Of a stretch of 64,000 bases of DNA, positions 45,681-55,011 are shown one piece after another (position 1 is the first letter of the stretch; each line of letters starts with the position of its first letter). The stretch lies in contig JAZDSV010000023.1 of NCBI GenBank assembly GCA_036784855.1, positions 1 through 64,000 of the forward strand, in the 5' to 3' direction. The stretch is from Aphelidium insulamus. Lineage: Eukaryota > Aphelidiomycota > Aphelidea > Aphelidiaceae. The notes under the pieces were generated by a model. It was not told where the DNA came from. It did no database searches and worked only from the letters and a program-made list of their open reading frames with translations. Both the position numbers and the translations under genes were made by a program.

Positions 45681-46817
45681 CTAGCTCTTGCCGTAGATAA
45701 TGACAATGCCCACAAACAACATGCAGCCGAGAATGAGGAGTGCCACCGGTTTGGGCAGCGGCGTGCGCTTGGACTCGGCAGTCAGCGAGGGCGAGAGGAA
45801 GCGTCCCGCGGGCGGATACAACCACTCCAGCCAGTCCCACACCGCCCACGTCACCACCGCCGCCACAATCATGTCCACACTGTAGTGCTGCTCGTCCATC
45901 ACGTCACGGATGTTTGTCTGTATGAGCACGATCCACATCAACCACTGCATACACGTCCCCAACCTCCCCGGCGGGCGATAGTACGCCCTGAACAGCAGCG
46001 GCGTCAATATCCACTGCACACAATGTTGTGTGGTTAAATTCCTTCATTTACTGTATATATGTGCACGTACCAGTGCACCATGGCCAGAGAATATCAAGTC
46101 GTTGCAGCCGCCAAAGCCGCGCACATCGCCGAACCCAACGCGAAAGTAGCCCCACCACGTGTCCGGCACGGGATACGGGAACCGTCGCTGATAGCAACCA
46201 GGCCGCGGGGACGGCACCACAGTGGACAGGAAACACGCCACGCGCACCACCCGACTCACGGCAATGGTCATGCAGTAGCGCGTCATCACCCCGAACCCGC
46301 TGTACGGCATCTGGTCCCAGGCGGCGCTGAATGCCAACGCCAGCGCCCACGAGATAATCTTCAGGGCGTCACCCAGCGGGTAGACGAGCATCGCGTGCAG
46401 CCACGGCCTCCCCTCAGACATGGCGGTGAACAGACGGAGCACATTGTCCTGCAGTGCCGGCTGCCGGTCCAATTTGCGCTCGTCCAGCGCCGACGCCACC
46501 CACACCAGATGATTCTCCACCAGCAGCTCCAGCACCAGCACCGCAAAGCACACGCAGAACAGGGGCACGCGCGGCAGCTCGTCGTGCCAGCGCCGAAACA
46601 CCCACAGGATCTGGCGCGTCAGCCACAGCACGCCCAGCACAATGGCCACGCGTGACAGCGCTGAGGGGAGCCAGCCCAGTGTGGACAGCTGGAATAGCAG
46701 GAAGGAGACGATCACAAAGTAGGCCAGATGGGGTTTGGACGCGGCCTGTATGCGGCGGTGCAGTGTGGCCGCGGCCACGGCTTCCGGCGTCGGCGTCCAG
46801 GATCGCGCGCGGCGCAT
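45681..46817 (-). CDS. PAP2-type lipid phosphatase / sphingomyelin-synthase-like membrane protein
   Basis: A polytopic membrane protein with the catalytic signatures of the sphingomyelin synthase/PAP2_3 group: GGCNDLIFSGHGAL near the end of exon 1 and HYSVDMIVAAVV in exon 2, where the two histidines and Asp form the lipid phosphate-transfer site. About six hydrophobic segments are visible (LAYFVIVSFLLFQLSTLGW; VPLFCVCFAVLVLELLV; PVALLILGCMLFVGIVII). The intron at 46014-46070 joins SGHGAL to WILTPLLFRAYY in frame. The substrate (ceramide/phospholipid exchange or phosphatidic acid) cannot be told. The Met at 46817 (MRRARSWTPTP) was chosen; the ORF is open to 46895. Confidence 0.75.
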
Positions 46818-46910
46818 ATTTAAGCCACACTGTGTGCGGTGTGTATTGGGTGTGTACAAAGCCCATTCAGTTGTTACATTCATTTGACTGTGCATTTTAT
46901 ACTGGTCTAT

Positions 46911-47301
46911 ATACTATACCTGTCTACTTGCTATAGACCGCTATACTCCTCTATACTATACCTGTCTACTTGCTATAGACCGCTATACTCCTCTATACTA
47001 TACCTGTCTACTTGCTATAGACCGCTATACTCCTCTATACTATACCTGCCTATTTGCTGTAGACCGCTATACTCCTCTATACTATACCTGCCTATTTGAA
47101 ATTGACCGCTATACTCCTCTATACTATACCTGCCTATTTGATATAGACCGCTATACTCCTCTATACTATACCTGCCTATTTGCTGTAGACCGCCATACTC
47201 CTCTACACTATACCTGCCTATTTGCTGTAGACCGCCATACTCCTCTACACTATACCTGCCTACTTTCTATAGACCGCTATACTCCTCTTTACGATACCTG
47301 C
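46911..47301 (+). repeat. 42-bp minisatellite, about nine copies
   Basis: Units begin at 46911, 46953, 46995, 47037, 47079 and onward, with consensus ATACTATACCTG then YCTATTTGCTATAGACCGCT then ATACTCCTCT. Copies differ by a few bases. The unit length is divisible by three, so one frame stays open (a repeated Tyr/Leu/Ser peptide), but it has no start context and the repeat is AT-rich; I do not treat it as a gene. Confidence 0.9.
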
Positions 47302-47709
47302 CACTTGATCGTCCCAATTCGCCACAAAATCGTACCATTGACTTTATTGCTTTTGCAGCAATGTAGAAAACCATCTTACTTCAAACATCTTTTGCACAGT
47401 GGCCACACTAACAACTTTGCTACATCCATACATATTAACGTATGGATGAAAAATCACTGCAGCGACTCTGCCACTAATAGTCTTATACAGTACAAGAGGC
47501 CACCAGGTCTAGTACAAGTTGTACTTGGCAAGATAAAACGTAACGAGCTATGGCCTCGCCCATTTCCTACTTGCTCAAAGGTGGTATATCATAATGCAGT
47601 CAAGAGCAGTGCAGCATCATTCTTCAAGAGCCTGTTATTCACATGCTTAATACGTGCTTTACATATAAATATATTTACGTGCTAACACATATTTACAACT
47701 GCCCAATCT
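47302..47709. other. intergenic, no gene seen
   Basis: AT-rich flank between the minisatellite and the bromodomain gene. A weak plus-strand frame covers it, but its composition is random. It likely contains the next promoter. Confidence 0.45.
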
Positions 47710-48835
47710 ATGGATTACGGCACGCGGCTCCGACTAGCGCTCAAATGCATCGCGGCGCTGGACGCGGCTGCTGCTACTGCTACTGCTGATGCTGCTGGTC
47801 AGCGTGATGCAACACCGCAGGACGGTGGTGGCGGTGGTGGTGGTGCTAAAATGCCACTCGGCGACTGTCTGGGCACTGCATTGGCGCTGGAGGTCAAGCA
47901 ATCTGGGATCGCGGTTGATCTGCACGCCACGGCTGGGCGCTTGCAGTACGCTCATTGCGCCTATACGCACATTGTGTAGTAATATGTACTGTGCGTAGAC
48001 ATAGTGATGCCATGCTGCGTGTGGCCAATGAACTGCGAGAGCTCCGACTGCAGCAGCTGCACTCTGAGATGACTATTGATGTGTTGGCACAAGGGCAGGT
48101 CCCGGTGCCGACACCTCTTGCCGCCAAAGTGGAGAAATCTGGTAGTGTCGATGCCATGGAAGTTGATAGTGAAGCAGATGGGAATGCGCTGCAAGTCAAC
48201 ACAGCCGTAGTATCACAGCCAGTGGACACAAGCAGCAGTACAGAAGGTAGTTTCAGGATTCCATTCTATAGATTACGCTAAATACTGATAGCAGCACCTG
48301 TGACCACAGTTGGAACACCGACCAGCAACGACAAGGACAGGACGCGGTCATGGCGCAAAGTTATCAATTTGGTGCTGGCCGAGATCGCCAACCACCGACA
48401 CGGGCCACTGTTTCAGCAGCCGGTACGCAAGGAGCAGGCTCCTGGCTATGAGCGGGTGGTGCGCTTCCCACTCGACCTCAACACCATTCGCATCAGGATA
48501 CGTGATGGGGTATGTGTGTGGGGGTATTAGTGTGCCTCACAGTGGTTCACACAAACCATCATGTAGACTATAACCACCACCAAGGAGTTTGAGCGCGACG
48601 TGCTGCTCATGTGCATGAACGCCATAATGCAAGTTGTGTATTAATTGTATCTATTTACATACTTTTAATTCACTGTGACAGGTATAATAGAGAAGACACG
48701 GCCATGAACAAGTTTGCGCGGGACATAATGCGCTTCAGCATGGCCAAGGTGAAGGCGTTGAATGATACAGAGCAGCTGGTGCGTCGGCGCAACTCCATCT
48801 CGGCCGGCGCGGGCATCCCGGCCATATCCACTTGA
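47710..48835 (+). CDS. BRD8-like bromodomain protein
   Basis: Bromodomains bind acetyl-lysine; BRD8 is part of the TIP60/NuA4 acetyltransferase complex. The C-terminal half is a bromodomain of that type: WRKVINLVLAEIANHRHGPL, FQQPVRKEQAPGYERVVRFP, LDLNTIRIRIRDG, FERDVLLMCMNAIMYNREDT with the acetyl-lysine-binding Asn of MYN. N-terminal half: Ala/Gly-rich, then a helix ANELRELRLQQLHSEM. Introns: 47946-47998, 48247-48294, one at about 48510-48566, and 48629-48681. The last begins GCAAGT, and joining AT to G restores the Met-Tyr-Asn motif, so it is a strong GC-AG intron. The start MDYGTRLRL is the first in-frame Met. Confidence 0.75.
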
Positions 48836-48914
48836 ATATATATGATATTATTATTATTGTATGGACAGTTGTAGTTTGTAAATAGAAGACTGTTGTTGCC
48901 GAAAGAAACAAGAA

Positions 48915-49543
48915 ATGAAGAAAACAAGAAAAAGAAAAGAAATGCAGCAACGCGTGGGAGGAAAGCGGCTGCCGGGAACTGTGCATGTACAGCAAGAGGC
49001 AACAGAACTATTCTTGTCTGCACCGCACGACCCGGAAGCATGTCTGGTCAATGCACTGGTGGAAGAGTGTTTTGCAGAGGGCGGCACCGCGTTGTCGACC
49101 CGCGATACAGTTGCCGCCGCCTATACGAACAAACCGCTCCCGGATCCCCGACATGATCACCAACAACAGTCGCCGCCGATCTGCTGCTCCTCGGCACCGC
49201 CACCAAAAGTGCATCGCGACGCACACATCACACTTAGTGCCGTGCTGCACGTGCCTGGCTGTACTGCACTCGAACTTGAAGCCACCACTGTTCCCGTGGT
49301 TGGTGTTAATTATTGGCAAAAAATCCATTAGACTTCGCGCTAATTTTAACTGCGCAGGTATGGACACGCTGTGGCACCGGCAGTGTAGTGTGGAGCGTGC
49401 ACGATGAGGCTGCAGTTGACACGTGTGACCGCTTTATCAACCACTGTCTGGGTGGTTCTGTGGAGGTGGAGTCAGCGGAATTATCAGCACAGCTCGTGGT
49501 CGCAAAGAGTGTCGACGCCGAGAAGATCCTGCCGGTGCTCTGA
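48915..49543 (+). CDS. unknown protein, two exons
   Basis: Exon 1 encodes a basic start (MKKTRKRKEMQQRVGGKRLP), then EATELFLSAPHDPEACLVNA, a Gln/Pro-rich loop, and ALELEATTVPV. An intron from GTTGGT (about 49298) to GCGCAG (49357) joins it to VWTRCGTGSVVWSVHDEAAV, then DRFINHCLGGSVEVESAELS and ends EKILPVL. The exon join is clean, and the second exon has a globular look, so the gene is probably real. I do not recognise the family. A Met at 48942 would drop part of the basic start. Confidence 0.5.
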
Positions 49544-49625
49544 CTTTGCATGTAGATCCCACAACAACAACAGCAACAACAACAACAGCAAGTCATACAA
49601 CAATATAAATTAATGCACATTTATG

Positions 49626-51057
49626 TTAATACTCATTCAATATGGATTTCAGCAGGTCCAGCACGGACAGCACGCCGAGAAACTTGTGCCTCTCGGGCGC
49701 ACCATCTTGCACAGGCTCCGTGACAAAGAACCGATAGATGGGCCAGTCGATGCTGGCACGCACGGCGCCCAGTATGTCGGCACAGGTGGCACCCGGTGTG
49801 CATATGTGCATCCGCGGATTTGTCTAAAAGTTAGAATTATTGTAGAATTTCACTGAAACCCCGCCTCAATGGTGCTGAGGACGTCGCGCACGGAACAGTC
49901 CAGCAGATGCTCGCTGGACAGCTGGAAAAAGATCCACTTCAACACGTCGGAGCGCTCAAACACCGCCATCAGACACCGGTCGGCGTCCAGCACTGGGATG
50001 GAGTGCACGCGGTGCCGAATGAACGAATCCACCAGGTCAATCACCTTTGTGTCGGGCGTGGCGCACACCAGATTGCTCACCGACGCAATGCTGGCAGCCG
50101 TGGCCGTCAGCGTGTCGATCTGTTCATACTAAACAGTGTGTCATTCAAGTATAAGTATGGCTTATGCGTGAAATAGATGCACAGGTAGATCTGTGCACGG
50201 CAGATGTATGCAACCGAGTACCGACATTGACGGCAATGAACTGCACCAGGCGGTACGAGTAAAAGGTGGAGAGGACAGCGCCGAAATGCGGCGGCGAGGT
50301 TTCCGCGTCGGACTGGCCACCGTTCGAGGCAAACACTGCCACGTCCGTCAGCATGATGGTGTGCGTGCGGCTTTGCAGCAAAAGTAGCGCCGCCTCGAGC
50401 AAATCAGCATCCGGCAAGATATAGGAACAGCCCACGGAGCCGCGTTCCGTGCCCGAGGTGTCTGTGTGTGTGTGCCATGTAAATAAGTAAGAATGTAGTA
50501 TATACTATGTTAGTACCTGGCTGCTGCGGGTGGAGCAACAGATCGGCCACGGTGACACCATCCAGCTGCGCCAGAATGTCGTTGATTCCCGGCGCCTTGC
50601 TGCCTGACACTTTTATGGGGCTTATGTACGCTTACATGCAGATGCGCCATACCGTCCTTGCTGCTGCGTGCAGCCACATGGTCGCGATAGAGCCGCTGCA
50701 GCAGTAATAGAAAGTGGTGCGTGGTCAGAGCGCCCATGAACCGCGGCACATGCCCCGTCTGGGTCTGCCACACCGGTGCCACCTCCGTGTCTACGAGAGA
50801 TGCGGTGTGCATAAGAAATATGTATATCAACAGGTAGCAACAGTGCCATGCCACAGCGCACCGTGCTGCAGCAGGGCCAGGTAGGCCTTCTTGACGGGCA
50901 GGCGGGAGTCGAGCGACAGCTGCAGCCCGCTCACCGGCATCAGGTCATAGCACTCGTAGCGCTGCAGAAAGTCGCGCAGGGATGCGTCACTAGAAGGTGC
51001 CGTCAGTGCAGTGGTCTTGGCCCCGTCGCCGCCGCCGCCTGCCACAACGGCCGCCAT
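49626..51057 (-). CDS. AMPK/SNF1 gamma subunit (four CBS motifs)
   Basis: The gamma subunit senses AMP/ATP for AMP-activated kinase. The minus-strand exons carry CBS motifs in order: YECYDLMPVSGLQLSLDSRL with PVKKAYLALLQHG; APVWQTQTGHVPRFMGALTT with FLLLLQRLYRDH; CSYILPDADLLEAALLLLQS with RTHTIMLTD; and SNLVCATPDTKVIDLVDSFI with HRVHSIPVLDADRCLMAVFE. The last is EAGF...PIYRFFVTEPVQ with HKFLGVLSVLDLLKSILNEY. Basic residues expected to hold phosphate (HRVHS) are present. Five short introns separate them. Start 51057 lies 52 bp from the divergent SNAPIN-like start, so they share a promoter. Confidence 0.85.
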
Positions 51058-51109
51058 GTGTTGCGGCGTGTGTGTAGTAATGATACGCTGTGCACAGTCT
51101 CACACGTGC

Positions 51110-51489
51110 ATGTCAATGGATCCGGCAACCGCCGCGACAGAGACGCCGGCGCTGGCTGCAGCTGTGCGTGCCGCCGTGCAGGAGCTGGATGGACGCGTCT
51201 ACTCTGTGCGTGACAGTCAGTCCGCACTGCACACGGAGCTGGAGCGTCTGAATGCCGGCAAGTCAGTTAGACTATTATATCCGCACGCCTGCTAACGCCT
51301 CTAGAGCTGGAGATGCTGCAGGCGGCGGTGCAGCTGCCGCGTGAGATGGACAGCTGTGTCAAGGTGATGGCCGGATGTGCCGCGCGTGTTGAACAAGTCA
51401 ATGCTAGGCTGCACGCGGTTCACGGCCGACTGGAGCAGTTGGGTGCGCGGTGGCGCATACAAGCGGCTGTCAGTGGGCCTGTCTCATAG
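51110..51489 (+). CDS. SNAPIN-like BLOC-1 subunit
   Basis: A short coiled-coil protein. AVRAAVQELDGRVYSVRDSQ followed by ALHTELERLN matches the N-terminal helix of SNAPIN/BLOC1S7, which acts in endosome-lysosome trafficking. The second exon continues the coil (LEMLQAAVQLPREMDSCVKV, ARVEQVNARLHAVHGRLEQL). The only junction that restores the heptad frame is a GC-AG intron, 51258-51304, with donor GCAAGT; the GT two bases further gives the wrong phase. About 110 residues. ATG 51110 and 51116 are both possible starts. Confidence 0.7.
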
Positions 51490-51733
51490 ATATATTATGT
51501 CGATACTCAACTGCAATATTATATATATATAATATATATAGTATGTATATGGACCCATATCACCGGGAACTCATTCTGCAAGTGAACCTTTAATACCAAC
51601 CACCTGACAGCGACGTGATTTGATTGCAGATCGCCATCGTGCCAATGAGATCTGCGGAATGACTTGCTTCGATCAATGACATGCCGTGGCATAAAAGCCG
51701 GCTAATTCAACCAGAATTCCAACTTCCAACGCA

Positions 51734-53143
51734 ATGAAGTCCATCGTGCAAGCTATTTTGCTTCTTCTTGTTTGCCAAACGTATGTCTTTTTTGCTGAGA
51801 GCGTATGGAGTGCGACTAGCCAAGGTGACACTGAAATCAGCATGAAATCATTGCAGGACATTCAAGAACAACTAACAGACCAAATGAACGGCAACTCCAT
51901 CAAGGCGGTAATAATTGCGCAAGGCACGACTGGCGACGTTTTGCCATTATTGGAGTTTGCAAAGCAGCTTCGCGCAGCGTATAAGTGGCTTGACATCATT
52001 TCATTTGCCGCGTATCAGTCCGCTAATGTGAAGGATTTTATTGAAGGAGAAGGTTTCCACTTCCGTCCATTGGGAAAATCTGAGGAAGAACAATATGAAA
52101 GTGAAAGTGAAAGTGAAGTGGAATGTCATGCACTAATTGAATCAACAAATCAAATCATTGCTGAGGCGCAGTTGGTACTGGCATGGAATGTGCGCATGGA
52201 GTGCAGCATGCTAAACGTTGTAAATCGCAGATTTTTTGACTTGGAGAATCGAAAGGTTATTCAACTACAACCTACCTCACTTGGTCTTATGGATCAATTT
52301 AACGATAAAGTGTTGCGATCTGGGGTGTATTCTACTGCTTCAGCCCAGCAAAGGTTGCAGGACAATTTTGATGCGCGACCTATTAGGTTTTCCTACAGCG
52401 ATAATCCCACTGTTGCTGCAAACTACTATCCCACTATAATTGGCTGGTCGCGAGTCTTTGTGCCACCAAACTTTCAGTGGCACTCCAGCAATGTAGCATT
52501 TGCTGGAACCTGGCAGTTTGAGCCGAAAGAGTTCACACCTCCGCCTGATTTGGAGACGTTTTTGAAAGGCAATGCCAAACGCAAAATTGTGTACGTTGGC
52601 ATGGGATCCATGGCATTCAATGTAAGAATATCGTATACTATCCAAAATGTTATCACGAGCCTTGTACCGTATGGATACTCTTTCATCTGGCATATTCGGC
52701 GTAGCAAAGATGCAAATGAGAGTGAACTCCAACGAAGTGTTTCTGGCCCACATGTTTATCAGTTAAATAATTACGCTCCCCATTCGTGGCTGTTTCCGCG
52801 AGTCCATTGTGCTGTTCACCACGGTGGATCTGGAACCACGCAAGCAGCGTTGCTATATGGCATACCCTCGGTAGTGATACCAAATATTTTGAATGGCGAT
52901 CAACCATATTTCTCTGGAATGGTCAATTATCTCGGTATAGGAAGTGGATTTCTGGGTGAAAAAGAACCTGCTTTAACGGTGGCTCTGGCAATCAATGGTG
53001 TTATTAATGCGAATAAGATAAAGCGAAATATACAGCGATATAAGAAAATAATGGAACAAGAAATCGTGCAACAGAGCGGGGTCACATATTTCGGGCAATC
53101 AGTTATGGGTTTTCTGGAACCGCCGCAACAAGTGGCCTCATAG
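51734..53143 (+). CDS. secreted or lumenal glycosyltransferase, sterol-glucosyltransferase-like
   Basis: A single-exon gene of 469 codons. The signal peptide MKSIVQAILLLLVCQTYVFF is followed by a Gly-rich donor-loop motif (IIAQGTTGDVLPLLEFAKQL) of the GT1/GT28 sterol-glucosyltransferase type. The C-terminal nucleotide-sugar site is CAVHHGGSGTTQAALLYGIP with VVIPNILNGDQPYFSGMV (HHGGxGT, DQP motifs). YVGMGSM matches the GSM motif before it. Sterol glucosyltransferases are normally cytosolic, so the signal peptide is unexpected. The gene is intronless and visibly richer in A/T codons than its neighbours, which could mean horizontal transfer. The acceptor is unknown. Confidence 0.8.
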   Translation: MKSIVQAILLLLVCQTYVFFAESVWSATSQGDTEISMKSLQDIQEQLTDQMNGNSIKAVIIAQGTTGDVLPLLEFAKQLRAAYKWLDIISFAAYQSANVKDFIEGEGFHFRPLGKSEEEQYESESESEVECHALIESTNQIIAEAQLVLAWNVRMECSMLNVVNRRFFDLENRKVIQLQPTSLGLMDQFNDKVLRSGVYSTASAQQRLQDNFDARPIRFSYSDNPTVAANYYPTIIGWSRVFVPPNFQWHSSNVAFAGTWQFEPKEFTPPPDLETFLKGNAKRKIVYVGMGSMAFNVRISYTIQNVITSLVPYGYSFIWHIRRSKDANESELQRSVSGPHVYQLNNYAPHSWLFPRVHCAVHHGGSGTTQAALLYGIPSVVIPNILNGDQPYFSGMVNYLGIGSGFLGEKEPALTVALAINGVINANKIKRNIQRYKKIMEQEIVQQSGVTYFGQSVMGFLEPPQQVAS

Positions 53144-53240
53144 CGTAGCATGCTTGTACGCTTATATATTTTATGCTTGTGCGCTTATATATTTTCACCA
53201 TTAAAATGAATGACAACTTTAATCGTACGTTCATCAATTG

Positions 53241-54533
53241 TTATCTAGTTGGACGTATAGCATGATCATCATCCACAAAATCTTGTAGTGCCCACGGAGG
53301 CATAGTGTCCTCATTGCACTCGTAAACCCATCCAGGGCCAGCATACCGCCTGGCCATTAACCACAGTTCCATGTCTGCAGTACGAGGATCCGGCATGGGA
53401 TATTTGCACTCGTGGCACACCAATGTTGCCAACTCTGTGGGACACTCTACACCGTCTATACTGGTGTATACATGATTGTCATCGTCATGGGCATCGGAAA
53501 ATTCCGCATCAATAGCAGATTCACTCGGTTGATGAGCATCTAGACCGTACAGAGGATCGTTGGCAATTGGAAACCCCAGCCACGCGAGATGCACGCGTAT
53601 CTGGTGAGTGCGGCCCGTCTCCGGCCTGCACAGCACTAGTGAAGTACTGTTGCCAGGCATGCCAACCAGCGTAAAGTGTGTCGTGGCAGCCTTGGCCTGT
53701 GGATCACCCTCTGACTCGGGCGAGACGCGGTTCAGTCCGAGTTTGTGTGACACGGTCCGTATTGGCTGGCACACTCGAGTCGTGCCCGCGGGAAACTTGC
53801 CTGCGCAGAGAAATTGATGTTACATTATGAGGAAATTGAATGCACACACAAGATGATACCAGCGACTCGGCACAGATATTCCTTGCGCACCTGGCCGCCG
53901 GATATTTCGCAGGCAAGCTGTCCGGCACGCTCGCTAGTACGTGCCAGAAGTAATATTCCGCTAGTCAGCCGGTCCAGCCGGTGCACGGGATAGAGAGGCT
54001 TGCCTGCCATCGTCTTTTCACCATGCTGCAAGATACCGAGAACAGTGTTGCGCGAATATCTGCCGGTGGCGTGCACGGGTATCGAGGCCGGCTTGTGCAC
54101 CACCACCACATCGTCTGCATCGTGCAATACGCGAATAGGCTCCGCAGTCACGGGCGGCTCGTGTCGGTGCACATAGTGCTCGATGGAGTCGCCATTTCGC
54201 ACCACGTAATCGCCGCCACCATCAGGTCGCCGGCCACTGACGCGTATCAATCCCGCGGGATGGCGCAGTGCCCACGCATAGTACGCCGGCGACTTGTCCC
54301 GGAACTCTGTGGTGAATATGTCAATGAGGCGCCGGCCGAACCAGCGTCCCTTGGCCATGGTGCGGTAGCAGAACGGGTACGGGTGCACCTTGCGCAATCC
54401 CGGCGCCGACGCCAAGTCATACGCGTCTGATGCAGAGGGCGCGGCATAGTGGTCCACGCCGCCGTCATCGTTGTGGCATTTGCACATATTTTCTGCTTGG
54501 TCGACGCGCGCGCGCTTTGGCATCTTTTGTAGT
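53241..54533 (-). CDS. RluA-type RNA pseudouridine synthase
   Basis: Isomerises uridine to pseudouridine in tRNA or rRNA. Exon 1: S4-like N-terminal part (GRRLIDIFTTEFRDKSPAYY, GDYVVRNGDSIEHYVHRHEP), then VLHDADDVVVVHKPASIPVH, and the catalytic block YPVHRLDRLTSGILLLART with the active Asp in HRLDRLTSG. An intron (53811-53859) joins it to KFPAGTTRVCQPIRTVSHKL and LVLCRPETGRTHQIRVHLAW, the RluA C-terminal motif. The layout and N-terminal extension resemble the eukaryotic RPUSD2/Rib2-Pus9 group. Start 54533 (MPKRARVDQ) lies 30 nt downstream of a TATA-like site; the frame is open to 54667. Confidence 0.85.
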
Positions 54534-54562
54534 TGGGGCTGTGATAGTGAAGACGCTGCACT

Positions 54563-54570
54563 CTTTATAT
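54563..54570 (-). promoter_or_regulatory. TATA-like box of the pseudouridine synthase gene
   Basis: On the minus strand the sequence AATATAAAG lies about 30 nt before the chosen ATG at 54533. Proposed from position only. Confidence 0.35.
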
Positions 54571-54669
54571 TTGGCTGCACTCTGTTAAGCTGCATGATAA
54601 ATGGTTGTTGCACTTGTGGCACACGGCCGGTATTAACTATGCAATGCCCACAGAAAGTGCTGGTCATAC

Positions 54670-55011
54670 AGTGAGCCTGCAGAGTATTTCAGACAGTTCA
54701 GTTGCAAAATGGAAATTTTCTTCGGTAATATGGAGGACATACAGCTGATATGCACAATTTGGACAATTATTGTCTCCTAAGACGGGCTGTCAATGTTCAG
54801 CCCAGACTTGATTTTGCACTTACCAGTGATTAAGGCACAAGAACAAGTTTTAAGTCAGCTGAGGTTAAGACGAGCCAGCAGCTGAGCGTCAAGAGGCAAG
54901 TTGTAATAGAGATTGATGCCTCGTTTGAAAGCTAGTGGGCGCTCAGTAGATGCCGCCTCAAGTCGAACAATACGTTGCATAAAGATGTAGATCAGCAGCT
55001 GTATAATTTTA
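54670..55011. other. intergenic, no gene seen
   Basis: About 340 bp with no coding frame. It holds the 3' flank of the zinc-knuckle gene and upstream sequence of the pseudouridine synthase gene. Confidence 0.4.

Noticed and set aside
46059-46655. Long plus-strand ORF opposite the PAP2-like gene
   Set aside because: It is a shadow of the GC-rich minus-strand coding region; its composition (Arg/His/Pro-rich) is typical of antisense frames.
46839-47099. ORF with Tyr/Leu/Ser repeats over the 42-bp minisatellite
   Set aside because: Explained by a repeat unit divisible by three; no start context or domain.
46911-47301. Possible CRISPR-like array
   Set aside because: Repeats are directly adjacent without unique spacers, and the genome is eukaryotic.
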